DNA from: Panorpa germanica
Lineage: Eukaryota > Arthropoda > Insecta > Mecoptera > Panorpidae
Direction of reading: 5' to 3'
NCBI GenBank assembly: GCA_963678705.1
Contig: OY783206.1
Coordinates: forward strand, 22,393,807-22,457,806
DNA length: 64,000 nt
This document shows positions 45,761 to 57,711 of this stretch, piece after piece. How positions within the stretch are numbered: position 1 is the first letter of the stretch; each line of letters begins with the position of its first letter. Position numbers and translations under genes: made by a program. The notes under the pieces are model-generated. The model was not told the origin of the DNA. It ran no database searches and worked only from the letters and a program-made list of their open reading frames with translations.

Positions 45761-46311
45761 AAAATGCTATGCAGTAAAATAAAGCGTTTTAATTGTGTAA
45801 ATTTAATATCAAAATATTTTTTAAGTTATTCCTCGTTTTAGTAATGTCAACTGGCACATATTTTAAATAATAGGTGGTATACTTTTGAAAATGTCTATAA
45901 CATAATATATAACACACTTGGTACATTAACAATATTTGCTGTCACTTGCTAAACTGTTACTCTCACGTCTCACGTGTCACCTACGTTTGTTAGAATAAAG
46001 AGTGAAGTGCAACTGTCAACTCATTTTTAGGGGTTGTTTTTTTAGTTTTGATTGAAAAAAATGTTAGCTTTTCCTTTAAAATATGCAAAATTTGAATTTC
46101 AATTTCGCCGCATGTTTTAGATATGCACAATACGTCATAAAAATCTTGATTAATTTTTTATTTTACAATTATCGTCATATAAAACTTGATGAGATATACA
46201 ACCCAATAGTAAATGACGTATCAAATACACATCCGTATACGTTTCGCAATTCTTCGGACGTGACGTACCATGCATTGGAATTTTCGATAAAGTTGGATCC
46301 ATTTAATAAAA
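45761..46311. other. Gene-free stretch
   Basis: The pre-insertion flank of the retrotransposon lies here. No gene is supported. Confidence 0.4.
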
Positions 46312-46430
46312 AAAAAACAAAATGATTTTTTTAATTGTTAATATCTTCTAAAATGTAAGGAGTTATTAAAAAATAATTGAACATTTGAGGTTCTGCGAAC
46401 CAACTTTATCAATACCGAATTAAGTTGGAA
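46312..46430 (+). repeat. Dispersed repeat with GAGTTATTAAAAAATAATTG core
   Basis: 'TTTTTTTAATTGTTAATATC' and 'GGAGTTATTAAAAAATAATT' with 'ACTTTATCAATA' match 4742-4840 and 54770-54860. Confidence 0.65.
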
Positions 46431-47369
46431 CCAAAAAGAAAATATATTTCTCCTTTGAGTCAAGCTGCTGGAAAAAGACTGCTAACTTCACTGATATTTT
46501 TTTTAAGGAGCACCAACATTTTTTCATATATTTTATCTGTACTAACAAGGTGTATTAACAAATAATAAATATTATTAAATATTATAAATAAATAATAAAA
46601 ATACGTCCCTGTTTTTAATACAGCGTGTCTGTATTATGATTATAAAGACGTCTAACAAGCACCACGGGATATTTTGATACCCCGCTGTGCTTATATCATG
46701 ATACGATCTCAATATACAGTGGTATGACATACGTATTGTGATGGTGTAGAATTCCGTTTTAAATCTGAGATTCGTAGAATTGAGATGTTCATAATAACCT
46801 GGTGATAATGTTCAGTAGAATGTTGCGTTCAGAACTGGACAGTGGTGGAGGAGTATATTTTTAAAACACCTAAACGTCAGCAATTGGAAGAATACACACA
46901 CGATAGCCTGCCATTTGAAATAAAATACCTACACACTACCCAAAACTTTTTTCCTGTAAAACTATACCTTATATTGATAAAATTGGCTACCAGATTTTTA
47001 ATAGCTCGCTATATTTTAAGAGATATCTTTAATAATTTACCACGTCACATGCGAAAACTTGCCATCTCTTTTATACAACAGAGACGCATACGAGTGTGTG
47101 TGTGATACGTCATTTACTATTAACAACTGAATTGTTTATTCCATCAAGTTTTATTGTAGTGAAAAAGGAAAAATAATTTCGATTACTTATTTCCTCTGTG
47201 ACGTATTATGCAGAGCTTTTAAATTCAAATTTGATATAGCTATAATTCCTCTAAGTTTTAGGTATTTCAAAAATGTAAAAACGTCAATATATATATATTA
47301 CCCTATATTTCCATTAGAAATTAATAAATCGACCACACAAAATTGAGTTCATTATATAAAACTACAGGC
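46431..47369. other. Gene-free stretch
   Basis: The open frames at 46842-47105 and nearby have no recognisable motifs. 'GCCATCTCTTTTATACAACAG' near 47060 resembles, in inverse, the hairpin region at 4670-4700. Confidence 0.35.
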
Positions 47370-47866
47370 ACACTTTGTGTGTGAATTGAATTTCATTTCT
47401 AATTTTAATTAAATTTTTAAATTGAAATATTAAACTCGTTCTTTATTAATTTTACATATGTATAACAACAAATTTATTTTTCATATAAACTGACTAAAAA
47501 AAGTAAATTTTTTTCAACAAAATATAAAATATTTTCAATTTATTCGTTATTTGACCAACTTTTTTAAAAAATTTGGTAATTTTTTTTCAACTTTCTAGTA
47601 CAATTTTTACTTTCTGCCCCTTTTTAAAATTTGAAATTTATAAATTTTGAAATATGTTCACATTAAATAGCGTAATACACATGCAAACTTTCAACTTTCT
47701 ATCTGTTACGAATATAAAGTTATATAGGAAAAAGTGATTATTTTTTTTCCAGTTTTTCCAAAATTACGGGTCCTCAGAAAATTCAGGAAAAAATCGGAGT
47801 ACACCAAAAGTATAAAAAAAAATTCTCTACGAAAGAGGAAATTTTCAAAAACATCGCCAGAGCCGG
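47370..47866 (-). mobile_element. Helitron fragment (TCCT...CTAG family)
   Basis: The body matches the family from 'TTGTGTGTGAATTGAATTTC' to the 5'-region block 'TCTCTACGAAAGAGGAAATT'. Both termini are missing and a large central deletion is present. Confidence 0.65.
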
Positions 47867-48723
47867 TTCCGGTAACGGGGGGGATTATTGTAGAAGATCT
47901 TTAAAACTATTTATCGAATCGATTTGAAATTTCCACCGAATATTTTTGAAATATTGTACTTTAAAAATGCAAAAAAAGAAATCGATTTTTGGACCACATA
48001 ATGATGTGACTTGTTCGCCGCTTATTCGAGGTTGAAAAGGTATGGACGATCATTCGGTAAAATAACTGAACATTCGCATTCAAACAAACTTTAGACAATT
48101 CGTTTAAATAAAATAAAAGTTAGGTTATTACAGTGACTTGCTTACCATTACATAAATACTTGACAAAAATTGTTAATTACGTGTAATAAACGTTCTGATA
48201 CGTTCACACTGAGCATTGTAGGTTATGTTTTAATGTCATAGTCGTCAACGTATGTGTGTACGGTACCTCGAACATATCCGAAGCAAATATTCGGACAGTT
48301 TTATGTGTTCTATTTAAATTCCTGTTGCTACTACGCCATTTAACCAAATTTTTTATTAATTATCACTAAGTGTAAATATCTAACTAATTTAACATATTAT
48401 TAAAATTAATTCCAGAAACTGCCACCGCTTAAAGCGACAAATAAATATATAAAAAATAAATATATTTAAATATTTTTGAAATACAAATTATATAAGTCGT
48501 TACTTAAAATTCTTTAGTGTTCCCATAAATAATGACACCCGGCCCTTTGCGCCCCCATTCCCACTCCTCCCTCTCCCAGCAAGAGAAGACTTAAGCCAGG
48601 TAACACGCAATATTTAAATAAATAAGTCTGTTAGTCGCAGAGAGGTTAATGCTTGAAGAAACACGTAATAAATAAAATTAATTGATCTCGTTTTCTGTAA
48701 ATATGAGTTGGATTTATTATATA

Positions 48724-48763
<40 letters not shown>

Positions 48764-48917
48764 CAGATAGCCAATTAAGCATATTAATAATAATAATTAC
48801 CAACCCGTTTGGTTAATATCTAAATCCGGATTTCGTGTAAAAAATTAATCACTTTCCAGTAATTAATAAAATATAATACAATCGATTAAATACACGGTGT
48901 ATATAAAATGGTTATTA
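47867..48917. other. Gene-free stretch with a (TA)n microsatellite
   Basis: A long TA/TATG run lies at 48716-48765 and a C-rich patch at 48538-48590. No gene was seen. Confidence 0.45.
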
Positions 48918-49530
48918 TCCTATATTTTAATGTTCCAAGTGTTTATTTATATTCTTATATGTTTATATGTTTGGTTCGAATTTTGTATGGCATCTCAAAA
49001 ACAAAGGGAAGTTTTTGAAATTTTCCTATTTCGTAGAGAAAAAAATTCTAAGACTTTTGGCGTCCCCGGATTTTTTCCTGAATTTCCTGGAAACCCGTAA
49101 TTTTGGAAAAACTGGAAATAAAGTGAGCACTTTTTTGCTGTATTACTTTTAATTCGTAAAAGATAGAAAGTTGAAATTCTTCATGTGTTTTAAGGTATTC
49201 AATGCTGACATTTCTCAAAAATTAGAAATTCAAAAATTGAAAAAGGGGGGGTTGAAGAAATTCGGGGGCCCGGTAAGGAAGAAAGATCATATTCTGGATT
49301 CTAGAATAATTAAGTATATTATTAATAAAAGAAAATTCAAAATTTCAAAATTTTATTTGGAGGCACGGAGGCAGTATTTGAAACTTATTTACGAATCGAA
49401 AAAATTTTGAAAAAAAGTTGGTCAAGTAACGCATAAATTGAAAAATTATTTTATTATAGTGCGAGTTTATTATTTCAATTTAAAAATAGAATTAATATGA
49501 AATGTAATTACGAATTATTTTATTGGATTG
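48918..49530 (+). mobile_element. Non-autonomous Helitron, 3' end missing
   Basis: It starts TCCTATATTTTAATGTTCC after A at 48917 and follows the 24-kb copy to 'GAATTATTTTATTGGATTG'. It stops about 40 bases before the expected terminal hairpin. Confidence 0.7.
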
Positions 49531-50714
49531 GATTGTACGAAACGCATGGAATACTTTAAAACATAGCCTGTTCCAACGCTTGTTAAAATTATTTAAAAAA
49601 TATATTTTTTTACGTAGTCTTCAAGTCATGAAAGCTGTCCCGTGGATTACGTTTTCCGGGAGGCTTGTCGATGGATATTAAATATTTTTTTGATAAGGAA
49701 CTACGATTATAATACTTATCGAATAGCTTATCGAAATATTGTTGTTGTTCTTTTTGTTTGCGAAAAGTTAATTATTTGTTAATTAATAAGGCGCCTAATC
49801 AATGCTATTAAGTAGATAATTGTATAAAGAAGAAGTAGTGTAAGTTGTCAAATCATTCAATAATAACACTATCGCCACACCGCGGTGTTTTCTAACACCT
49901 CTATACGTTGGCTAGGATATTACCACAGGAAAATGTACCACTCAATTCCATATCATCTCTGTTTTCATATAACGACTTTTTCCATGCAGCCTGTAAATCA
50001 AATACGAGTATAAAAGAAACATGGCGTCCGGTCGTTAAATTAGCCACCTGGTGTCATAATATATAACTAATAATTATGCATTTATATATTTATAATCACC
50101 TTATATATATTTTAATAATCGTAATATTATATATCATAAATATGAAACGGTTCTTAATTAATAATAATAAATATGAAATATTAAAATGATAAACAATCTA
50201 GGTGTGTTCCAGAAGCTCTTCTCAGCAGCCGCTGTACTGCCAAGGTATATCCGCGTTATATCTGTATGTGTATGCGCATGCGCAGATGAGGGCCGGACTA
50301 TATATCAGGTGCACTTATTTTTTAGGGGTCGATTTTTTAATTCCTTATTGAAATTCGAAATTAGTTAATAAACGTATATTAGCGTATTTATTTTATTAAA
50401 TATTCAAAAATTGACTGAGTTTGGATTTTGTTTTACTGCGTAATATTACTATCATTATTCTAGTAATCGATGACGTCACGAACTGAATAAAATATAATAA
50501 ATAATCTTATTTATTTTTCGTTTTATATCACGACAATATATTCGACGCAACAGCTGCTATAGTTATGACGTTTAATTCTGCTTCTCTTTTGCACTTCTCT
50601 TGTTTAACAGTGATTGAAAAGGTTGCCGAATGGTATGGGAAGAAGGTGAGGAAGCAATAACGTCGTGAACTGAAGTAATTTTTTATAAATTTTTACTCCC
50701 TTAATTCTTAAAGG
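49531..50714. other. Gene-free stretch
   Basis: AT-rich, with no recognised coding or element ends. Confidence 0.4.
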
Positions 50715-50822
50715 GACAAGAAAGGCTATTTGAATCGTTAATAACTTCTACCATATAATATTGCGAATTGAATAAAAATAATTGAATATTTAAGGTTTTG
50801 ATAACCAACTTTATCAATATAC
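50715..50822 (+). repeat. Dispersed repeat, diverged copy
   Basis: 'GTTAATAACTTCTACCATATAATATTGCG', then 'AAAAATAATTGAATATTTAAGG' and 'CCAACTTTATCAATATACC', match the family at 4727 and 54765. Confidence 0.5.
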
Positions 50823-50823
50823 C

Positions 50824-50842
50824 AGAGTTTACCCCCGTCGCG
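50824..50842 (-). mobile_element. Helitron 3' terminus, isolated
   Basis: On the minus strand 'TCGCGACGGGGGTAAACTCT' is the end of the TCCT...CTAG family, including half of its hairpin. The ariadne remnant lies directly upstream in element orientation; no family body is present. Confidence 0.5.
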
Positions 50843-51902
50843 AAACTTGTCTAAGTTCATATGCGCAATTCGTCATTTCTTCTTTCGCTATATATAGCGG
50901 AAACAGCAAAGAGCTGGCATCACTTTTCTTTAAATGGAATGCGATGCCATTTAGCAGGATGAGGGTCTCGTGGTATTTTCGTATATTTAATGATTCGTAC
51001 CTTCCATTTTCTTTCCTCATTTTCTCTACATGTGTGATGCATCTTAGAACGTAAGTATTGTTCCTGTTTTCCTTTAAGTATTGTCTTCTAAGATCTTCGT
51101 AGTTTCCGTTATTAGCAGATAATGATGATGTGATGTTAAGAGGTTTGCTGCAGTCGAATAAATTCGTATGGGAATCTTAGTTCTCTAAACAGTATCCGCA
51201 AAATTCGTATTTACAAGTTTCTTTTGTGCATACCATGTAATTGCAGACGCCATGTTTCTCAATGATGCACTGATATTTTGGACATTCTGTTGTATTTGTC
51301 TTAACCTTTCTGTATCACATGTGTTTATGTCTGATAGCAATCGATGGAATGGTGGCTTCGCTCTTTGCAAGTGAAACAAAACGAATGTCCGCAACGACAT
51401 GATACTGTTGTTGTTTCAAGTGTCATACTTCTAATTGTGAAGGCACATCTCGGTGCCGGACTTCATTCCAAGTTCTCCTGGGCCTCCACGAAACTGTAGG
51501 TGATTAAATACTGGTACCTCACTTTAACTTCTGATGACACGTGTCTAAAGATGGTGGCATTATCGATAATAATGACACATTCAGCTGCTGCGCAAGAGGT
51601 TGATTGTGCATAACCCTCATCCATAATCTTGCCAGTGAGATATTCACTCCAGCAGTACCCGCAGAAACAATGCCCACATTTTAATCCGTTCATGATTGAA
51701 GATGGTATCTCCGCAGAGCAGAGTTTGCAATTAGTTTTCTCATTAGCAGGCTGTGGTATAGGTTCCGCTGATGGCGTTTTGTACGAATTGACCACGTTGG
51801 CCTCTTCAAAGAGTAGCTCTTTATTGTCATATAGTTTTTTGGAAAACTCATCTTCTTCCCATTTAAGATGATTCAGCAACATGCGAACTGTTGTTAATTT
51901 GA
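50832..51902 (-). pseudogene. Ariadne-type RBR E3 ubiquitin ligase retrocopy
   Basis: The minus strand carries the ariadne order without introns. First is TTVRMLLNHLKWEEDEF, continuous with homology before the Met. RING1 (51640-51740) has CKLC, LKCGHCFCGYCW, EYL and CAAAEC. An IBR in another frame (about 51345-51465) has CRCGHSFCFTC and a final IDC. RING2 (about 51190-51310) has ECPKYQCIIEKHG, CNYMVC, CKYEFCGYC. A coiled region (50830-51110) includes NGNYEDLRRQYLKENRN. At least two frameshifts and the loss of one RING2 cysteine (KYQ where KC is expected) make it non-functional. Uninterrupted domains suggest an mRNA-derived copy. RBR proteins pass ubiquitin through a RING2 cysteine. The RING1 frame alone is open for 139 codons. 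Confidence 0.75.
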
Positions 51903-52559
51903 ATTTCTAAACCAAATTGTTAAACCAAAAACGATTATGCCTTTTTTCCAGTAGACTGAGAATTTGAAAATGTCACATCGATATTTTGGGAATCTTGTTC
52001 AAGTAGATTGATTCATATTCTAAACCCTGTATTTAATTAAATATTTTAAACATTGATTTTTGAAAACCAGTTGCAGATAATTAAAAGTTTAAATCAGCGT
52101 AAAAAACTGAATTGGAAAATTTATATCATATATTAAAATAAAAAAAAAAGTTACTTTTTTATAATTTTTTTTGAAGAACCACTTGTGGAGGCCCTTGTAA
52201 TTATATGTTGTAGCGATATGTTTTGGTCACCTTGTGTATATTTAAATCCATATATTAATGTTATTATTATTATTATGAGTTTTTTTTTATTATTTTCTTT
52301 AAATATTTGAACATGATATAATAACTTAACAAAGCGAACAGCTTTTTAAATGCTGTACAGGTATTTAAATATCGAAATAAATAAAGATATTAAAGTAAAA
52401 TAAAAATGTCAAGTTGAAAATGAAGCTGTTGGGTTAAAACAGTCGTTAGTAGACGTGATACGTGGTAGTTAACAATAACGTTGACGTAGAGATCCAAAAA
52501 GTAGTAGTAGTGTTGGGGTCAGTTTTTAAAAACGATTTGTTAATCGTTAAGAAGATCCT
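51903..52559. other. Gene-free stretch
   Basis: AT-rich. No 5' Helitron terminus was found here that could pair with the 3' terminus at 50824. Confidence 0.4.
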
Positions 52560-53160
52560 AGTGAAAATAATTTCCGTTACAATGTTATATTACTTCGTTT
52601 GAATTATATGAAAAATAATTTTAAAATTCATAGATAATATTACACTATAAATTAAAAAAAAATTATATATTAGATATTTATAAACATTTAATTGACTAAA
52701 AACATAAGGTACTTTAAATCGGCACATTTGGCAACACTGCTAGAGTACATAACCTGATAACTTAGACGTAATGCTTTTCGAATATTCGCGGTTACTTTTG
52801 CGTCGATTAAATGCACAAGCGACGTTGCCAAATCTTACATCGTGTTTTGAACAGCGGAAGTGTGATAATATTTTTTATAATAATGTCAATTATTTTTGTT
52901 ATTTCTTCGGAAACATACTATTTGTATTATTTGAATCGAAAGCTTGATGTTTTCTGAACCATATTCAATTGAAATAATAAATCCACATATACTTGCACGT
53001 GAAATTTTCATTTCCTAAAACTAATTATTTGCTTAAAAGTTTCGGAAACCTACCCCTATTTAATTTTTTTAATAATTATTGACTATCGTAGAACAAATTT
53101 ACAAAGTTTCAGTAAGTTCTCAATTTTTTACTACTTCACGAGAATCTTTTTAATCCCTCC
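52560..53160 (-). repeat. Dispersed repeat, long copy
   Basis: It aligns with 7385-7670, 11160-11433 and, in inverse, 15450-15700 and 18930-19345. It includes 'CTAGAGTACATAACCTGATA', 'GACGTTGCCAAATCTTACAT' and 'GACTATCGTAGAACAAATTT'. No coding capacity. Confidence 0.65.
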
Positions 53161-53274
53161 TACTGAGTTGTATTTTAATTTTATGTTTTAATCTTAAGTG
53201 TAGGTAACATAAAATATATAACAAAGAAAATTGAATATATATAATCTTGAAAATTTTGAAAAGTAAAAATTTTC

Positions 53275-53410
53275 TTTTTTAACATACGAACCCTGCACCG
53301 ATACCGACGGATGTTTTGTGATATAACAGTGGTAATTCTCTTACGATTGTTTTGAAAAACTTTGAATCATCGTCATCATTGTTTTCGTGTAAAGAAAATT
53401 ACAGCAAGCA
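53275..53410 (+). repeat. Dispersed repeat, copy of the 37.2-kb family
   Basis: 'ACATACGAACCCTGCACCG', 'GTTTTGTGATATAACAGTGG' and 'CTTACGATTGTTTTGAAAAA' match 37275-37360. Confidence 0.65.
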
Positions 53411-54349
53411 TAATATTTTGGACGTAAAATTCTGGACAGAAGCAAAATATTTATTAAAGCATAAACTTGCGCTTAATCTGTTAGATAAAGATCACTGAAA
53501 GATGCATAAAATTAATAAAAAAAAACGAGACAGTTAATACAAAATTAATTAAAAAATAATTAATTAATAAATTAACCGTTAAAATGGCTGGTAACAAAGG
53601 TGCCTGTATTATCATTTGTTTTAATTTGTATTTTAATGAGTAAACATAAAGCAATATTACACGTACAGAATTGATTGCGAACAATATAATATCAACACAT
53701 TATTTGGTAAGTTAAGATAGTTTTCCACTCGTGGATTGCTATAATTTTTGTACAATTACAAATGGTATCATTATTAAATTATCCTATTAAAATATAAAGT
53801 TGATTGATAATTTCGGGTTCGAGATATGTTATACTAAAAATATTACTTTAAAAAATCAATATTTTAAATATGAAAATATAAAAATATGTCAAATTAAGGT
53901 TGGATTTTGTTTTACCAAAAACAAAACTTTCAAATATCAACAGAAGCCACCGTGTGATTTCACTTATTGTGTTCCATAATTTGAAGAGAAGAAAAAATAA
54001 ATACAAATAACTAATAGAAATGATTAATGATGGAATTATACATTATATTTAATCACTATGAGTCTACAAAGGTTTCAAAGCACTGAATTCCCATACAGGG
54101 CACCTTAGAGGATGCTGTGCAGTGAAGCCAAAGGTGAGGGCATCGAAATATCAGATAAAAATAAAATTGTTTAAACTATTTGTGATATCATTTTGTAGAA
54201 CAACCAAAAAACTTTTAATTATGTACAAAAAAATTTATTATAAGGGACTAGTTTTTGAGGTAGACCAGATAAATCTAAAAAATCAATGTTTTTTCCAAAA
54301 TATTATAATAAAACAAATAAAGTTTTAATTTTACTGTAAGTAAAGCTAT
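53411..54349. other. Gene-free stretch
   Basis: Short open frames only. No motif or element end was recognised. Confidence 0.4.
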
Positions 54350-54564
54350 ATTCCCACTCACTGAGTTTTATTCTTAATTTAAGGTTTTAACCTAAAATGT
54401 AACTTTCAGCTTGAGATAAAGATATAATATTAATTATATTAAATAAAAATAGTAATTATTACAAAATAATTTATATTAGCGACGCATGCCGTATGATTTT
54501 ACAAGTTTAAAATTAAATTTAAGGTTGAAACCTTAAATTAAAACTAAAAAAAGTGAATGGGAAT
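54350..54564. mobile_element. Short MITE with ATTCCCA.TCACT inverted ends
   Basis: ATTCCCACTCACT at the left and inverse ATTCCCATTCACT at the right are followed on both sides by 'TTAATTTAAGGTTT.AACCT'. The whole is a 215-bp near-palindrome related to 22402-22858. Confidence 0.6.
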
Positions 54565-54764
54565 GGGGCTTAAAACTTTTTCTTTTACTTATTCAAAAAG
54601 ATTTTTTGCGAATATTTTAATATTGAAATTTTATTGTTCCTCGAAATAGCTGTAAATAATATTTGATATTTTGATATATAAATACATATAGCAGAGATTT
54701 ATGAGCTGTAAGGTTGGCAGCGGTTGTGATGTCACATGCATTTGGAATGTGTATATCGTTGAAT

Positions 54765-54895
54765 TTGAACTTTTTTAATTGTTAATATCTCTGAACATAT
54801 AATGAGTTATTAAAAAATAATTGAAAATTTGAGGTTCTAGTAACCCACTTTATCAATATATACTACAGTTTTATAGATATTAAGACATAGGACAC
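54765..54895 (+). repeat. Dispersed repeat with GAGTTATTAAAAAATAATTG core
   Basis: It is the closest relative of 4727-4870, including 'CTAGTAACCCACTTTATCAA', 'TATTAAGAC.TAGGACAC' and an upstream 'GTCACATG'. Confidence 0.7.
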
Positions 54896-55737
54896 CAGCC
54901 CATTATATTTCTTTAATTAATTCAGCGCTCTGCTGTCGGTAAAACAATGACTATATACTCATGGACTCCATAAATGGTGTTGTGAAAAAATATTTGGAGT
55001 TGACAGAACTTACGGTATTGTTAAGTTATTGTAAAATTCGATAGGAAGGAATTGACAATTTAAATAATAAACTTTAAATGTCGTTTCATAGTTTTCAGAG
55101 CAACGCTTAAAATTGGAGTACTCATATTTCATTTAAAGAATGTAAAATTCATCCATAGAAGAAGTAGTTCACAAGCCAATGGTAGAAAATTTGTAGTAAA
55201 CAGGATCACTTTAAATATAGTTCGCCATCACTGACAAATATTTAGTTTGTATAATGATAATAAGATTGTAAAATATGAAGAAAAACGTGTGTATAGTAGC
55301 GCCATCTGTTATTAATATTGTAAACTAACAAATGAACATATCAAAATCAGTATACGTCTGCCTGGCTGCTTGTTTGACTTTATATTGTACCTTTAAGATG
55401 ATTGTAAGCTGATGCTGGATCGCTGGACCTATGCAGCATCATCATATATGAGTACTGTGTTCCAGGTGCATGTTTATATTCTTATATGTTTAATACTGAA
55501 TTTTGATAACTAAAAACTTATTTTACTTGAACTAATTGACAGTGTATTCAAATTATGTATGTATATTATAATTCGGTGAATTTAAATTTATTTTTTATTT
55601 TATTTTTTTTTATACGTGCTTGAATAAATATTATTTTATAATAATTGAGATGTTAAAACGAGCTTAAGAGGGCCACAAAGCCCCGGGAGCCCCACCGTAT
55701 GACATATAAAATATTATCAATTGTTATTATTAATAAA
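54896..55737. other. Gene-free stretch with a Helitron 5' fragment
   Basis: 55457-55508 ('TGTTCCAGGTGCATGTTTAT', 'TTCTTATATGTTTAATACTG') is a 5' fragment of the TCCT...CTAG family. A GC-rich patch, 55670-55702, precedes the large Helitron. Confidence 0.5.
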
Positions 55738-57465
55738 CTAGCTGACCCGGCGAACTTCGTACCGCCTAACAGTCAATGAATATCGTGTTACCTTTTAGCT
55801 GAACTAATTTAGGCTTTGATGAACGTAATAGAATGATACAAAATAATATTAATATAGATAGAAACATAAAAGTATTTTATTATGATGAATGATGAGGAAA
55901 ACATACAGAATGAGAATAAAAATTAAAAAAATAATAATAATTAAGTAATTCAAACTCATGTCAGAAAAAAATGATTGAAAACTATGTTGTGCAGATTGGA
56001 ATACACTCGGATTAATTCATTAATGGGATTTTCATTCAAGCACCTTGTGGTAAACGACATTCTTTGTTTTTTGGTCAGGCGCAAGAACAAATAAAGCGGA
56101 TGGTTTGCCGACACGTGAGCATGCCACGTACAATTGACCATGAGAAAAACATGCATTTTCTAGATTGAGGCCACAAATAGTCAAGGATTGGCCCTGTGAT
56201 TTGTTGATCGTCATGGCGAAGGCAAGACGAATCGGGAATTGAATTCATTTAAACTCAAATGGCATATCCGTTGGGATCATCGGAATCCTTGGAATAAGAA
56301 CTTCTTCATCTTTAAATTTTCCTTTAAGTATCGACGCATGAATCACCTTGCTCATCAGTTTTTTTTATCACCAAACGCGTTCCATTGCACAGTTTTGGTT
56401 GGTTTAAATTTCTAAGCATGATGACTACCGAGCCAACCTTAAGTTTTAAATTGTGCGGTGGTAAACCAGGCACATCCAAGGAGTTTAAAAATTCACTTTG
56501 ATAATTAGTGGCTTCTTCTTCGTTTGTTACACAGTCGATAGATTTGAATGAATACAGAGTACCTACGATTTGATTTTGAATTATAAAATTGAGGTCATCT
56601 ACATCTTTATTTTCAGCGGCCAAAATTGCTCGCTCACTTAACCATTTAGTATTTTTGTGGTTAGCAATGATATTCGGGAATACTTTGTTGATAAACTCGT
56701 CTTTTGATGATACAAAATTGCAAATATTTGGAGGAAATGAAATCAAACCGCTCGATTTGTCAACAGGAACACGGCCATTACTAATAGTCAGCAATCGCTT
56801 CGAGAAATCATCAGCAGATAGATCGTTCAACAATGCAACTCTCATATTTACAGACAGTTGAAGTTTCCTTACATATCGCCACAGATTTGATGCTTTGAGG
56901 CAAGCGTTTATTTCGTCGGCAGCAGTAGATCTTGGAATGACTGGTAGTGTTTGTCGGAAATCGCCAGATAATAAAATCATTGCACCACCAAAACATCTCG
57001 AGTCATTGCGCAGATCTTTTAATGTTCGGTCTAGTGCTTCCAATGCGCGTTTGTGCGCCATTGAATTCCCTCTGCTTAGGATTCAACAGAGGTACATTCG
57101 TTTGGACTGATTGGATTAGTTCATGTGGATCATATTCACGTTCACGTTCCAATTCTCTATTAAATGCGTCATTCATTCCGCGATCTGGCGCTGGCATTCC
57201 TAACCTAACTAACAAACTGCCGCAAGCAGTTCATAATTTTAAATTTTTGTAATATCCATTCAACGCCTGGTTAGTAGGCAACAATACAAACAGGATTTAA
57301 AGAACACATATCTTCGGTCAAGAGCAAAGTTTTCATTGTTTTTAAGATGTATTATGCTATTCGGGGCGGAGACAAATCCAACGAATCAATAACCATGAAT
57401 ATTGGTTCAGCAGATCTCGAGTTATAAGTGTTGCAACAAACCCGTCTTTCTTTTATATATATAGA
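55738..57465 (-). mobile_element. Helitron deletion derivative with helicase remnant
   Basis: On the minus strand it starts TCTATATATATAAAAGAAAG at 57465 after an A. It ends with a GGCG...CGCC hairpin, then GGGTCAGCTAG at 55738 before a T. It is 1728 bp, against several kilobases for an autonomous element. A perfect TGTTGCAACA palindrome lies at 57428-57437, near the 5' end. Only the C-terminal helicase half of the coding region remains. Confidence 0.85.
55990..57215 (-). pseudogene. Helitron Rep/helicase (Pif1-like), broken
   Basis: The upstream piece (57003-57215) reads LVRLGMPAPDRGMNDAFNRE and LLNPKQREF. It is then joined in a different frame to MAHKRALEALDRTLKDLRND at 57061. The span between these in intact Helitron helicases, which holds the Walker A and Walker B motifs, is deleted. 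The 245-residue open frame keeps LLSGDFRQTLPVIPR (motif III region) and the following NMRVALLN. After another frameshift and a stop the last helicase motifs appear at 56214 (MTINKSQGQSL, LYVACSRVGKPSAL). Without ATP-binding motifs it cannot work as a helicase. The Rep nuclease domain is entirely absent. Confidence 0.85.
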
Positions 57466-57711
57466 TATAACTCCCTCCGTTCTAAAATAATCGCTGCGTT
57501 TGTAAAAAAAAGGTTTTTAATTAATGAACATTATTAATATTGCTTGGAAGCTGCTCAAAATACACAATTCATTTGTCATTTCACCAGATTCAGGGTTCAT
57601 TATGCTTAGACTATGATCGTTTTCAATTGATATTATTATAGACTATACATTGGATAATTCGTTTCAAATAAAGGCTGAGTTCATTGCGTTTAAGATGCAC
57701 CGATTCGTTGT
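57466..57711. other. Flank of the Helitron
   Basis: CTCCCTCCGTTCTAAAATAA at 57471-57490, directly after TA-rich DNA, resembles a mariner-type MITE end; no partner was found. No gene. Confidence 0.35.

Noticed and set aside
6627..49410. Recurring peptide such as YFVEKKI..LASP...LNFLETRN in several open frames
   Set aside because: It recurs because the Helitron DNA recurs. It appears in two frames, lies on either strand relative to the element, and is cut by stops in most copies.
51463..51882. Working RING1-only protein
   Set aside because: Homology to ariadne continues on both sides in other frames, so this is one piece of a pseudogene.
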